64,000 nucleotides of DNA. Origin: Candidatus Bipolaricaulis anaerobius (GTDB lineage Bacteria > Bipolaricaulota > Bipolaricaulia > Bipolaricaulales > Bipolaricaulaceae). The notes under the pieces were generated by a model, which worked only from the letters and a program-made list of their open reading frames with translations, was not told the DNA's origin and did not search any database. Below are positions 45,505 to 53,886 of the stretch, piece after piece. Location of the stretch: NCBI RefSeq assembly GCF_900465355.1, contig NZ_LS483254.1, forward strand, positions 434,001 to 498,000. Direction: 5' to 3'. Within the stretch, counting starts at the first letter, position 1; each line of letters begins with the position of its first letter. Position numbers and translations under genes: made by a program.

Positions 45505-46943
45505 GCCGCCCGCACCACCTCGTCCAGGATTTCCCCGTCCGGGCCGAGGAGGACCACCTTGAGCGGCATCTGGCCCGCGGCGTGCACCGAGCAGGAGAGG
45601 CAGGGGTCGTAGGCGCGGATTCCCCCCTCCAGCCGGTTGAGGAGCCCCTCGGTGATCTTCTGTCCATCGAGGTAGTGATGGGCGATCTGGGTCACGGTGC
45701 GGTTCATGGCGAGGTTGTTGTGGCCGGTGGACACGATGAGGTTCACCCTTTCCAGGACACCGTCCTCGTTCACCCAGTAGTGGTGGAAGAGGGTCCCCCG
45801 CGGGGCCTCGTGGACCCCCACCCCTTCTTGCTCGTTCACCCCCGCCTCGGCCCGCACCCGCGGGGAGAGGATCTCCGGGTCCTCTAGATATAGGCCGATT
45901 CTCTCCAGCGCCGCCACGATCTCGATGAGGCGGGCATAGTGGTAGTGGAACGAGCTCGTCACCGCCTTCCCGTCCGCGGTGGCGCGGAAGCGGGTGAGGG
46001 CCGCGTCGGCGAGCGGGGTCCCGATCCGATCACAGCAGTTGAGGCGGGCGAGCGGCCCCACCCGGTACAGCCCGTCCGGGTACCCTGCTTCCTGGAAGTA
46101 CGGGAACTTGAGGTAGCTCCACCCCTCCACCGCTTCCCCGATGTACTCGGGGTAGCGCGCCGGGTCGAGGCCATCCGCGACGATCGCGCGGTCGGCATCC
46201 ACGAACCGGATCCTCCCCCCGTGGTGCTCCCACGCCCCATCCTCCCCGACGAGGGACATGAACAGGGATGGGAAATCCCCGAACGAACGGACCTCCTCCG
46301 CCCACCCTGGCACGCTCTTCTCGTACAGGGCAAGGGCATCCTGGGCGATGCGCATCGCCTCAGGGAGCTTGGCCGCCAGCCGATCGCGGGCTTCCGCGGT
46401 CAGGGGGGCCCGCACGCCCCCCGGGACGGCCCACGCGGGGTGGACCCGCCTCTCGCCGAGGGAGGAGATGATCTCCTGGCCATACGCGCGGAGGCGGATC
46501 CCGTTCAGGGCGAGCTGAGGGTCTGCCGCAGCGAGGCCGAACACGTTGCGTGCTTTGGGATCGGAATCCCATCCGAGGAGGAGATCGGGGGAGGAGAGGT
46601 GGAAGAAGGACAGGGCATGGGATTGCACGTACTGGCCGAGGTTCATGAGCCGCCGCAGCTTGTCCGCGGCCCGTGGCGGGCGGACGGCGAGGATCGCGTC
46701 GCCGGCCTTGGCCGAGCACAGGAGGTGGGACACGGGACAGATCCCGCAGATGCGGGCGGTGAGCGCCGGCATCTCCCACAGGGTGCGGCCGCGACAGAAC
46801 CGCTCGAAGCCACGCCCCTCCGTGACATGGAACCGAGCCCGGCTCACCTTGCCGGCACGGTTCAGTTCCACCGTGATCAGGCCGTGGCCCTCGATTCGCG
46901 TTACGGGTACTTTGATCTCGCGCAAAGGCACCCCCTGCGTCAT
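45501..46943 (-). CDS. hoxH: NiFe hydrogenase large subunit (group 3d HoxH-like)
   Basis: A 480-residue catalytic subunit. The proximal nickel ligands are Cys66 and Cys69 in [10 protein letters not shown], the distal pair Cys448 and Cys451 in DPCLSCSVH. The front block [18 protein letters not shown] and [16 protein letters not shown] match NAD-coupled group 3 enzymes. After His454 a 26-residue tail ([16 protein letters not shown] onward) is the peptide removed by the protease encoded next. It converts H2 to protons and electrons, passed to HoxY. The start overlaps the small subunit by ATGA. Confidence 0.96.
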   Translation of the reverse strand: MTQGVPLREIKVPVTRIEGHGLITVELNRAGKVSRARFHVTEGRGFERFCRGRTLWEMPALTARICGICPVSHLLCSAKAGDAILAVRPPRAADKLRRLMNLGQYVQSHALSFFHLSSPDLLLGWDSDPKARNVFGLAAADPQLALNGIRLRAYGQEIISSLGERRVHPAWAVPGGVRAPLTAEARDRLAAKLPEAMRIAQDALALYEKSVPGWAEEVRSFGDFPSLFMSLVGEDGAWEHHGGRIRFVDADRAIVADGLDPARYPEYIGEAVEGWSYLKFPYFQEAGYPDGLYRVGPLARLNCCDRIGTPLADAALTRFRATADGKAVTSSFHYHYARLIEIVAALERIGLYLEDPEILSPRVRAEAGVNEQEGVGVHEAPRGTLFHHYWVNEDGVLERVNLIVSTGHNNLAMNRTVTQIAHHYLDGQKITEGLLNRLEGGIRAYDPCLSCSVHAAGQMPLKVVLLGPDGEILDEVVRAA

Positions 46944-47467
46944 CCGAACCGGAGGTCCGCGCCGGTGAGCTCGGGCCTCTTCCCGGCGAGGAGCCCCTGG
47001 AGGAACACCCAAATCCGGTCCGCCGGTGGTGGACACCCCGGCAGGAAGCGGTCCACGGTCACGATGGCGTGGAGGGGGAGCGCTTGGGGAAGGAGCTGCG
47101 GGACATCGCCCTCCTCCAGCCCGGGGACCTCGCCCTCCCCGTACACCGTTCGCAGCACTTCCTCGCGGTGGATCGGATTGCGGAGCGAGGGGACGTTCCC
47201 CGTGACCGCGCAATCCCCGAACGCCACGAGGATCTTCGTCTTCCGCCGCATCTCCGTAAGGAGATGCCGCTGCTCGCTGTTCCCGATCGCGCCTTCGACG
47301 AGGAGGACGTCCACGTCGTCGGGGTACTCCTTGATGTCCACGATCGGCGAGTACACGAATTCCACCTTCGTTGCCAGCTCCAGGAGCCGCTCGTCGAGGT
47401 CGAGGAACGACATGTGGCACCCCGAGCAGCCGGAGAACCAAACCGAGGCGACGCGGACCTTAGGCAC
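46940..47467 (-). CDS. hoxY: NiFe hydrogenase small subunit (HoxY-like)
   Basis: A 175-residue short small subunit without a Tat signal, as in soluble group 3 enzymes. The proximal [4Fe-4S] ligands are Cys14 and Cys17 ([11 protein letters not shown]), the Cys in [10 protein letters not shown] and the Cys in [31 protein letters not shown] is the usual flavodoxin-like core. It passes electrons from the NiFe site to the HoxU ferredoxin domains. The start overlaps hoxU by 8 bases. Confidence 0.95.
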   Translation of the reverse strand: MPKVRVASVWFSGCSGCHMSFLDLDERLLELATKVEFVYSPIVDIKEYPDDVDVLLVEGAIGNSEQRHLLTEMRRKTKILVAFGDCAVTGNVPSLRNPIHREEVLRTVYGEGEVPGLEEGDVPQLLPQALPLHAIVTVDRFLPGCPPPADRIWVFLQGLLAGKRPELTGADLRFG

Positions 47468-48161
47468 GGGGCCTCCTTTCTGTGATCTCCGCGAGGAGGG
47501 CGGGCCGCTTCTCCTGCTCGGCGGTGATCTTCCCCTTCTCGAACAGGGCGCCGGTGGGGCATGCCTGGACGCATTTCCCGCACCCAGTGCAGGTCACCGA
47601 TCTTCCCCACGGGTCGCCGAGATCGGCCTCGACCAGGGTGTGGACCCCCCGCCCCGCGAATCCCCACGTGAACGCGCCCTCCACCTCCGCGCACGCCCGC
47701 ACGCAGCGGCCACAGAGGACGCACCGGTTGTGGTCGATCCCGAACTTGGAATGGCTCGCATCGACCGCCAGGGCGGGGAAGCGGTAGGGGAAGGTCACGT
47801 GATCCATCCCGAGTTCCGTCGCGAGGTCCTGGAGCTCACAGTGCCCGTTGGAAACGCAGAACGCGCAGATGTGGTTCCGTTCAGCGAACAGAAGTTCGAG
47901 GATCGTCCGGCGGAGGGAGGTCAGCCGGTCGGAGTTGGCGACCACGTCGAGGCCCTCCTGGGCCGGGGTGGCACACGCGGGGACGAGTTTCCCGTTCCAG
48001 TTCCGGATCTCGACCAGGCAGAGCCGACACGCGCCGACTGGACATAGCGCCTCGAGATGGCAGAGGGTGGGGATGCGGACCCCGGCCGCACGCGCGGCGT
48101 CGAGGATCGTCTGCCCGGGCTCGGCCTGGGCCGGGACATCGTCAATGCGCAGGTTGATCAT
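47460..48161 (-). CDS. hoxU: HoxU/HydA-type ferredoxin subunit
   Basis: A 233-residue Fe-S subunit. A plant-type [2Fe-2S] domain comes first (VRIPTLCHLEALCPVGACRLCLVEI, final Cys in VPACATPA). The His-Cys cluster helix follows (AERNHICAFCVSNGHCELQ), then two [4Fe-4S] clusters (CVLCGRCVRAC, CTGCGKCVQACPTGA). It matches the N-terminal domains of FeFe-hydrogenase HydA and Complex I NuoG but stops before any H-cluster domain, as in HoxU or HydA of NiFe bifurcating complexes. It links HoxY to the flavin subunits. Confidence 0.95.
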   Translation of the reverse strand: MINLRIDDVPAQAEPGQTILDAARAAGVRIPTLCHLEALCPVGACRLCLVEIRNWNGKLVPACATPAQEGLDVVANSDRLTSLRRTILELLFAERNHICAFCVSNGHCELQDLATELGMDHVTFPYRFPALAVDASHSKFGIDHNRCVLCGRCVRACAEVEGAFTWGFAGRGVHTLVEADLGDPWGRSVTCTGCGKCVQACPTGALFEKGKITAEQEKRPALLAEITERRPRA

Positions 48162-48525
48162 TCGTCACCTCCCGTGCCTCCACCACCCGCTCGGAGAGGG
48201 GGCGACCGTTGACCACGTGTTCGGCCACGATCCGCCGGGCGAAGGCCTCGTCCACTTCCCCGTAGATCGTGATCCGGGTCGGTTCGTGGACTTCCACGAT
48301 CGGCTCTTGGGCGGCGAGCCCCTTCTCCCCGGTCTGGGTGACGACCACATCCCGGAGGTCGCGGCGGGCGACCTCGTCCAGGATCGCCCGCAGGGTCTGG
48401 CGGGCCCCGGCGGCGATGCCCGATGTGCCCATGCCGACCACGATCTTCACCCGGGACGGCCCCCCGCGGAGCCGCAGCTCGGCCTCCGCTCGCTCCCGGA
48501 TCCTCCTCAGCTCATCGAGCTTCAT
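48142..48525 (-). CDS. HndB-like thioredoxin-fold protein lacking all cysteines
   Basis: A 127-residue homologue of the HndB [2Fe-2S] subunit. The fold signature VGMGTSGIAAGARQTLRAIL (about 30-49) and VVTQTGEKGLAAQEPIVEV (about 61-79) is clear. The family has Cys where this protein has Ser35, Glu67 and Ala71. The whole chain contains no Cys, so no Fe-S cluster can be bound. It may be a structural spacer, or bind the dimer partner of the HATPase encoded beside it. It overlaps hoxU by 20 bases. Confidence 0.88.
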   Translation of the reverse strand: MKLDELRRIRERAEAELRLRGGPSRVKIVVGMGTSGIAAGARQTLRAILDEVARRDLRDVVVTQTGEKGLAAQEPIVEVHEPTRITIYGEVDEAFARRIVAEHVVNGRPLSERVVEAREVTNDQPAH

Positions 48526-49073
48526 TTGTCCTCCTTCAGCCCAACCGCGTCCATCCCTTCCCGGAGGGCCTCCTCCAAAAAACAGAGCACCTCGGGGTGG
48601 GTCAGCGGGATGTCCCCGATGCGCTCACGGATCTCGCCTGTACAGAGCCGCCACGTCCCCCGATCATCGCTGAGCTCGACCGTGAACTCAACCCCGGGGC
48701 TGGTGGCGATGAGGGGGGCGAGGGTGCCCGCGAGGTCCCCCAGGGGAGGGCGATCGGGGTGGTCCCATCCCAGGCGAGCGCGGACCCGCGTTCCCCCCTC
48801 CGGCCGCGTCTCCACCGCCCAGCTCCCCCCCGTCTCCTCCGCCGTCTGGGCGAGGAGGGGGAGGCCAAGGCCGACCTGCGATCCCTTTTTTGTCGTGTAG
48901 AAGGGGTCCATCACTCGGGCGAGCTCCGGCTTCGGTATCCCCGCCCCATCATCGGAGACCTCGATCAGGAAAGAGTCACCGCATCGGGAGAGGGAGATCG
49001 AGACGTGCCGTGCCCCAGCCCGCAGGGAGTTCTCGACGAGATCGGCGAGGTGCATCGCCAGATCCTCGATCAT
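48522..49073 (-). CDS. HATPase-domain protein of hydrogenase operons
   Basis: A 183-residue GHKL ATPase without a histidine-kinase dimerisation domain. LADLVENSLRAGARHVSISL is the N box, VSDDGAGIPKPELARVMDPFYTTK the G1/F boxes and VGLGLPLLAQTAEETGGSW the G2 box. Equivalent genes sit between hydC-like and hndB-like genes in many FeFe-hydrogenase clusters of anaerobes. A signalling or assembly role is assumed but unproven. It overlaps both neighbours by four bases. Confidence 0.88.
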   Translation of the reverse strand: MIEDLAMHLADLVENSLRAGARHVSISLSRCGDSFLIEVSDDGAGIPKPELARVMDPFYTTKKGSQVGLGLPLLAQTAEETGGSWAVETRPEGGTRVRARLGWDHPDRPPLGDLAGTLAPLIATSPGVEFTVELSDDRGTWRLCTGEIRERIGDIPLTHPEVLCFLEEALREGMDAVGLKEDK

Positions 49074-49543
49074 CCCCCGCCCTCTCGGATCTGACGGAGG
49101 ATGCGCTTCGTCCTCTTGGGATCGAGTTTCCCGTAGACATCGTCGTCCACCATCATCACCGGGGCGAGGCCACATGCCCCCAGGCAGCGCACCCCTTCCA
49201 CGGTGAACGCGCCGTCGGCGGAGGTTTCCTCCAGGCCAACGCCCAATTCCTCGCGGATCGCCTTGAGGATGTTCTCCGCTCCCCGCACGTGGCACGCCGT
49301 GCCCAGGCACAGGCGCAGCGTGTGCCTGCCCACCGGGTTGGTGCGGAAGAAGTGGTAGAACGTGACGACGCCCCGCACCTGGGACAGGGGCACCCCCACC
49401 ACCGCGGCGACCACGGCCTGGGCCCCTGCGGGGACATGCCCAAGCTCGCTCTGGACGCGGTGGAGGGCCTGGATCAGTTCCGACGGCCGCCCCGCGTAGG
49501 CCTTGACCAGTTCCGCGACCCGGGTCTCAGTGGCTACGGTCAT
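49070..49543 (-). CDS. NuoE/HydC-type [2Fe-2S] subunit, first copy
   Basis: A 157-residue thioredoxin-like subunit. LIQALHRVQSELGHVPAGA leads into VPLSQVRGVVTFYHFF. The cluster cysteines are LCLGTACHVRGA and CLGACGLAPVMMVDDD. It probably works with the HydB-type protein at 43.3-45.1 kb, being closer to HydC of bifurcating enzymes than the second NuoE copy. The start overlaps the PHP gene stop. Confidence 0.93.
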   Translation of the reverse strand: MTVATETRVAELVKAYAGRPSELIQALHRVQSELGHVPAGAQAVVAAVVGVPLSQVRGVVTFYHFFRTNPVGRHTLRLCLGTACHVRGAENILKAIREELGVGLEETSADGAFTVEGVRCLGACGLAPVMMVDDDVYGKLDPKRTKRILRQIREGGG

Positions 49544-50298
49544 CCTTCCTCCTTCACTTCTCGGCTCGGCCGCACCTTCCGGCCGCCCCGGCCGCGGAAC
49601 GCGTCTCGGAGCTCAGCGAGGGTCGGTGCCGCGATGAAGTACTCCGTCCACGCCCGCCCAATCTCCTCCGGGAAGTGGGCATCCGAGCCGCGCACGATCG
49701 GGCGCCCCCGCAGCGTGGGCCACGCCGCGAGCGCCTCTTCGACTGGGGTCCACGGTGCGATCTCCACCGCCTGAGGCCACTCTCCTTCTGGGAGCAGGCC
49801 CAGCACGGCGAGGAGGCCCCCCGGCACCCGCTCCACATGGGCCGGAACGGCGACCCCCCCTCGCTCCTCGACCCGGCGCACGACCTCCGCGAGCGGAAGC
49901 GCCACCGGGGAGAGGAGGAGCCGCTCCACCCGCCGCACGATCTCCTCACGCTCATCCACGACGACCTGGTCCCCGAACAGGTCCGGATCGCACGCGATAT
50001 CGGGGAGGTACGAGTAGAGCTCCTCCTGGAGGAGGAGAGCGGCTTCCTCGTCGGCGAAGTACGCGAGGACTTCGACCTCTTCCGCGGTCTGAATCTCCAT
50101 TCCCATGAGTACGATCGGCGCCCCGGCGGCGAGGCGCCGCACGTACCGTCCGTTCTCGGCCGCATTGTGGTCGCAGATCGCGATGAGATCAAGTTGGGCT
50201 CGCCGCGCCTCGGTCACGATGCGCGGCGGGGACATGGCGAGGCTCGCGCAGGGGGAGAGGGTGGAATGGATGTGGAGGTCGGCGCGCCACCACCTCAT
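49540..50298 (-). CDS. PHP-domain metal-dependent phosphoesterase
   Basis: A 252-residue PHP protein. Metal ligands are in WWRADLHIHSTLSPCA (HxH), AICDHNAAENG, VPAHVERVPGG and IVRGSDAHFPEEIG. The PHP family hydrolyses phosphoesters such as nucleotides or histidinol phosphate. This subtype is regularly encoded with DRTGG and HATPase genes ahead of hydrogenase subunits, which suggests second-messenger or regulatory phosphate turnover. It is tied to both neighbours by four-base overlaps. Confidence 0.9.
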   Translation of the reverse strand: MRWWRADLHIHSTLSPCASLAMSPPRIVTEARRAQLDLIAICDHNAAENGRYVRRLAAGAPIVLMGMEIQTAEEVEVLAYFADEEAALLLQEELYSYLPDIACDPDLFGDQVVVDEREEIVRRVERLLLSPVALPLAEVVRRVEERGGVAVPAHVERVPGGLLAVLGLLPEGEWPQAVEIAPWTPVEEALAAWPTLRGRPIVRGSDAHFPEEIGRAWTEYFIAAPTLAELRDAFRGRGGRKVRPSREVKEEG

Positions 50299-50627
50299 GG
50301 GTGAAGCACGCGGTAGAGCTTCCCCGCGACCACGAACGCGGGGTCTGCGGAGAGGAACAGGTTGACCCGTTCCTGGGCGGCACGGGCGATCACGTCCGGG
50401 GTGGGGCGCAGGCCCCGCGGGAACACGATCCCCGCGACATCGCGGAGCTTTCCTACCGCAACCACGTTGAGGTGGCGCTGGTGGGTGATCCAGAGGTCCC
50501 CCGCCTGGGCGTGGGCGAGGACGTCCGAGAGGAGATCGGAGCAGTAGCCGCCCCGGACATCCCGGGTGAGGTCAGCGCCGACGAGGGTCTCCCAGCCTAG
50601 ATCCGCCACGATCTTCGCAACCTCCAT
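50295..50627 (-). CDS. DRTGG-domain protein
   Basis: A 110-residue protein comprising one DRTGG domain: VGADLTRDVRGGYCSDLLSD followed by VLAHAQAGDLWITHQRHLN and a C-terminal LFLSADPAFVVAGKLYRVL. DRTGG domains sense ligands (often nucleotides) in phosphotransacetylases and CBS-pyrophosphatases. As a stand-alone protein in a hydrogenase operon it is likely regulatory. A second copy lies two genes upstream. Confidence 0.85.
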   Translation of the reverse strand: MEVAKIVADLGWETLVGADLTRDVRGGYCSDLLSDVLAHAQAGDLWITHQRHLNVVAVGKLRDVAGIVFPRGLRPTPDVIARAAQERVNLFLSADPAFVVAGKLYRVLHP

Positions 50628-50636
50628 CCTCCCTCC

Positions 50637-51086
50637 TTAGAAGAACGGGACCCCGAGGAGGATGGTCGCTCGGACCACGGTGCCCTCCCCGACGCGCGAT
50701 CGGATCTCGAATAGATCGGAATTCTGTTCCATGTTGTTGATCCCAAGCCCCGCCCCGAACCCGAGCTCGCGCGCCCAGTCGGGGGCAGTGGAGTACCCAG
50801 GTTGGCTCACCAGTTCCACGTCAGCGATGCCCGGTCCGTCGTCGGAGAACAGGAGCTCGACGCGGTCCTCCTTCACGAGGAGGATGACCCGTCCACCATG
50901 GGAGTAAAGGACGATGTTCATCTCCCCCTCGAAGCAGATCACGCTCGCCCGCCGCACCACGTTGGGGCTCATCCCCAGGGCGAGGAGCTCGCGGCGGACC
51001 TCGGTGGACACCGTACCAGCCTGCTCCAGGTCGCGGGGGGCCACCGGGTAGATCCGTCTAAGAACGAGTGGCGTCCGGGGGGGCAT
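50637..51086 (-). CDS. HATPase-domain protein, anti-sigma/RsbW-like
   Basis: A 149-residue GHKL ATPase. SPNVVRRASVICFEGEMNIV supplies the N box, LLFSDDGPGIADVELVSQPG the G1 box, and LGFGAGLGINNMEQNSD the G2 box. Size and layout resemble serine-kinase anti-sigma factors (RsbW/SpoIIAB). It lies between two DRTGG genes, overlapping the upstream one by 29 bases. Partner proteins could be the DRTGG pair. Confidence 0.87.
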   Translation of the reverse strand: MPPRTPLVLRRIYPVAPRDLEQAGTVSTEVRRELLALGMSPNVVRRASVICFEGEMNIVLYSHGGRVILLVKEDRVELLFSDDGPGIADVELVSQPGYSTAPDWARELGFGAGLGINNMEQNSDLFEIRSRVGEGTVVRATILLGVPFF

Positions 51087-51453
51087 GGTCGAGGGGCATT
51101 TGTTTGCGCTGCGCCGCGTGCAAACCAGCTTTGTAGAGGATGCCGCACGTCTCGAACATGATCCGGCGGGTGGCGAGGAGGGGGATCCCCGTTCCCATCG
51201 CGTACTCGACCGTGGCAGTGGCCGGCAGCTTCCCGCGCACGAACAGGACGGCCCCCATGTTCATGACCTCGGCGACCCGCACCACCTGGGGGGTGATCAT
51301 CCCCGTGATGAGGAGCACGCCTTCTTCTTGGACCATCGCCAGGACGTCGGAGAGGAGGTCCGCGGCGAAGGCGCGGCTCACTTCCCGTTCCGCCTGATCG
51401 GCGCCGGTGATGAACTCGGCCTCAACGAGCTCTGCGATCTCCCGTAGCTTCAC
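51058..51453 (-). CDS. DRTGG-domain protein, second copy
   Basis: A 131-residue DRTGG protein and the first gene of the hydrogenase transcription unit after apgM. VEAEFITGADQAEREVSRAF and AADLLSDVLAMVQEEGVLLI match the domain, followed by VAEVMNMGAVLFVRGKLP and a polar tail of about 20 residues. It starts 10 bases after the apgM stop, so apgM may feed transcription into the operon. Confidence 0.85.
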   Translation of the reverse strand: MKLREIAELVEAEFITGADQAEREVSRAFAADLLSDVLAMVQEEGVLLITGMITPQVVRVAEVMNMGAVLFVRGKLPATATVEYAMGTGIPLLATRRIMFETCGILYKAGLHAAQRKQMPLDHAPPDATRS

Positions 51454-51462
51454 CGCCCCTCC

Positions 51463-52704
51463 TCACGCCCCAAACTTCGGGCCCAGGTCACAGTACCCGA
51501 GGAGCTGGGGCACGAGCCGGCCCGCGAACCGGCCGAGCCCGCCCCGGCCCGCGGCCCGCTCCCCGAACGCCCTGCTCCCGTCCGGTCGCACCGCCGGTCC
51601 CACGAACAGCACAGGCACCGGGTCCGCAGTGTGCTCGCCCACCGCCGGGGGGGTGGTGTGGTCCCCCGATACGCAGAGGTGGACGGCATCCCACGGGAGG
51701 TCTGCGAGGAGCGGGGCGAAGAACTCCCGGTCAGCGCGCTCGATGAACTGCCGTTTCGCCTGCGCATCCCCGTCATGGGCGGCATTGTCCGTGCCCTTGA
51801 TGTGGACGAAGATGAGCGCGGAATCCTCCCGGGCCGATAGAGCGGCGCGGGCCTTGGCGCGGAGGTCGGTCTTGAGGTCGCCGGTCGCCCCGGGAACGTC
51901 GAGCACGGTGAGGCCGGCCAGCCGCGCCACCCCCTTGTACAGGGCTCCGCCGGCGATGCATACCCCCCGGATCCCGTACTCATCCGTGACCGGCCGGAGG
52001 TGGGGCATCGCCGCCGCCCCGCGGAGGAGGATCGCGTTCGCCGGAAGCTCGCCGCGGCGGGCTCGCTCCCGGTTCAAGGGGTGGTCGCGCAGGGCCTCGT
52101 GCGCGCGGCGGGTGAACGCGTTCACGATCTCCGCGGTCCTCCGCGCCCCTGCCTCATGCCCTTCCGCCCGGCTCACCGGGACGCCGACCGCGTGAGGGTC
52201 CGTCTCCGAGACGGCGGGGGAAAGCCCCGGCCCCCGCAGGACGAGGGCGCCCCGGTGCTCGGTCGAGGCGCGGAAGAAGAACTCCACCCCGAAATCGTCG
52301 AGCCGGATCCCGTTGATCGCCTCCTCGAACGGCTTCCCATCCGGGAGCCGCCCCGCGCGCCGATCGAGGACGATGAGCTCCCCGTCCCGTTCCTCCACGG
52401 TCGCGAAATTGGCCCGGAAGCAGACGTCGCCCCCGCGGACGTCCATCCCGATCCCGAGGGCCTCGAATGCCCCGCGGCCCGTGTACACGCGCTGCGGGTC
52501 GTAGCCGAAGATGGAGAGGTGGGAGGTGTCGGATCCCGGCCGGACGCCGGGGGCGACGGGGTCCATCAGGCCGAGCGCGCCGCGGGCGGCGAGGCGGTCC
52601 AGGGCCGGGGTCACGGCCCGTTCGAGGCACGTCGCCCCATTCAGGTCCGTGGGCCGCCCGGCGAGCCCGTCTAGGATGACAAGGATCCCAGTCATCTTCT
52701 TCAT
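51463..52704 (-). CDS. apgM: Cofactor-independent phosphoglycerate mutase, archaeal type
   Basis: A 413-residue alkaline-phosphatase-superfamily mutase interconverting 3- and 2-phosphoglycerate. The metal-binding start is MTGILVILDGLAGRPT, the phospho-Ser lies in RPGSDTSHLSIFGYDP (about residues 55-70), GRGAFEALGIG follows, and the C-terminal ligands are in VHIKGTDNAAHDGD and VSGDHTTPPAVGEHTADPVP. The archaeal (aPGAM) form is much less common in bacteria than dPGM or iPGM but is found in thermophiles. ATG 52704 or the ATG three codons later may be used. Confidence 0.93.
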   Translation of the reverse strand: MKKMTGILVILDGLAGRPTDLNGATCLERAVTPALDRLAARGALGLMDPVAPGVRPGSDTSHLSIFGYDPQRVYTGRGAFEALGIGMDVRGGDVCFRANFATVEERDGELIVLDRRAGRLPDGKPFEEAINGIRLDDFGVEFFFRASTEHRGALVLRGPGLSPAVSETDPHAVGVPVSRAEGHEAGARRTAEIVNAFTRRAHEALRDHPLNRERARRGELPANAILLRGAAAMPHLRPVTDEYGIRGVCIAGGALYKGVARLAGLTVLDVPGATGDLKTDLRAKARAALSAREDSALIFVHIKGTDNAAHDGDAQAKRQFIERADREFFAPLLADLPWDAVHLCVSGDHTTPPAVGEHTADPVPVLFVGPAVRPDGSRAFGERAAGRGGLGRFAGRLVPQLLGYCDLGPKFGA

Positions 52705-52710
52705 CCCTGG

Positions 52711-53553
52711 CTACCTGTCCTGGATCTCGCCGAGGAGCTCCACGGCCCGGAGCTTGACGTACCCGTTATCGAGGGCAGCCTCCCCGAGCGGGGCATCGAT
52801 GATCTGCTGGAGCTCCTCCCGCGCCTGGGCCCATTCCCCGGCGGGAATGAGGTAGTACTGAGCGAAGAAGAACCGGTTCTCGAGGTAGTCGGGGTAGGAG
52901 GCGATGGCCTCCCCAAGCAGGGTCCGCACCTTCTCCGGGTCCTTGGAGAACGGGTGCTCGGCCCAGTATGCGGCGAGGGCCCGCAACGGGCCGCCGTAGA
53001 TGTACCCCCGATCGAGCTCCAGACACCGCTCGATCAAGGCCACGAGCTTCTTGTCATCGCCGCGCAGCGCGGCGGCCACGAGCCCCATCCCCCCTCCCAG
53101 CTCGACCTTCCGCGCCCAGTTCGAGTACGTCCAAAAACAGGCCGCGATGTCCGTGCTCGTCCGCACGGCCTCGACGAACCCCTTTTCCTTCTCGACCCGC
53201 ACGAACTCGGGGTCCGCGCGGAGGGCCCGTTCCCCGTACTCCTGGCCCTTGACGTGGACATCGGCCTTCTCCTTCTCGGGGAGGAAGATGTCGGCCAGCG
53301 TGTAGTAGCAGCGGGAGAGCATGTTCAGGGCATGGGCGTAGTTTTCATCTTGGGCGAGGGCCTGCTCGTAGAGCTCGATCGCCCTCTCCAGCATCCGTTG
53401 AAGCTCCGCGGCGACACTGGGCGTGTATTGGGTCACCCAGATCTCCTCGAACAGGGCATCGCCCTGAGCGGCGAGCTCGGCCGCGGTCTCGCCGAGGGAG
53501 GGCACGACCAGCGCGGCGAGGAGGGACACGATCCAGAGTGTTCGGCGAAACAC
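52711..53553 (-). CDS. Secreted TPR protein, TatT-like
   Basis: A 280-residue protein with a signal peptide (GTG 53553, FRRTLWIVSLLAALVVPSLG) and an all-helical body. AIELYEQALAQDENYAHALN is a TPR-like repeat. RCYYTLADIFLPEKEKAD and WTYSNWARKVELGGGMG resemble the TatT component of TRAP transporters, a periplasmic scaffold. No TRAP transporter genes are near. An SD-like GGAGGTG lies 8 bases before the GTG. The gene leads into apgM with a 6-base gap. Confidence 0.8.
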   Translation of the reverse strand: MFRRTLWIVSLLAALVVPSLGETAAELAAQGDALFEEIWVTQYTPSVAAELQRMLERAIELYEQALAQDENYAHALNMLSRCYYTLADIFLPEKEKADVHVKGQEYGERALRADPEFVRVEKEKGFVEAVRTSTDIAACFWTYSNWARKVELGGGMGLVAAALRGDDKKLVALIERCLELDRGYIYGGPLRALAAYWAEHPFSKDPEKVRTLLGEAIASYPDYLENRFFFAQYYLIPAGEWAQAREELQQIIDAPLGEAALDNGYVKLRAVELLGEIQDR

Positions 53554-53583
53554 GACACACCACCTCCACAGTGGGTTTCCGGT

Positions 53584-53635
53584 ACTATACAGACGAGGCA
53601 CGGGGGCGGCAACAGGGCATAGATCAGGTTATAGT
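53584..53635. promoter_or_regulatory. Divergent promoters for the TPR-apgM-hydrogenase unit and ferredoxin
   Basis: On the minus strand TTGCCG (53612-53607) and TATAGT (53589-53584) are spaced by 17, ahead of the TPR gene. On the plus strand TATAGT at 53630-53635 precedes the ferredoxin gene by 29 bases, with no clear -35. The identical -10 hexamers face away from each other. Confidence 0.6.
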
Positions 53636-53664
53636 ACGCGATCAGCGCGATCAAAGGAGGCACC

Positions 53665-53844
53665 ATGGCTGTTCGAGTGGATCAAGACATGTGTACGGGA
53701 TGTGGGTTGTGTTCGCAGGTCTGCCCAGAGGTGTTCGAGGTCGGCGATGACGGGTACGCCCACGTGATCAAAGGAGCGGACCAGTCGCTCTCCTGCGTGG
53801 ACGAGGCCATTGACCAGTGCCCGGTCGGGGCGATCAGTAGGTAG
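53665..53844 (+). CDS. Single [4Fe-4S] ferredoxin
   Basis: A 59-residue ferredoxin, MAVRVDQDMCTGCGLCSQVC. Cluster ligands are Cys10, Cys13, Cys16 and Cys52, and Cys20 with Cys44 can form the disulfide seen in Thermotoga-type ferredoxins. AAAGGAGG lies 7 bases before the ATG. It is a natural partner for the bifurcating hydrogenase encoded on the other side of the divergent promoter. Confidence 0.95.
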   Translation: MAVRVDQDMCTGCGLCSQVCPEVFEVGDDGYAHVIKGADQSLSCVDEAIDQCPVGAISR

Positions 53845-53886
53845 CTGGAACGGGCGGGCCTCGACCGTGGCCCCGCCTTACGGCCC

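Noticed and set aside
45939-48047. 702-codon plus-strand frame opposite hoxH, hoxY and hoxU
   Set aside because: It is the complement of clearly recognised hydrogenase genes and has no family motifs.
45501-48161. FeFe hydrogenase HydA
   Set aside because: The HydA-position protein ends after its ferredoxin domains and no H-cluster cysteine motifs are present; the catalytic subunits are NiFe type.
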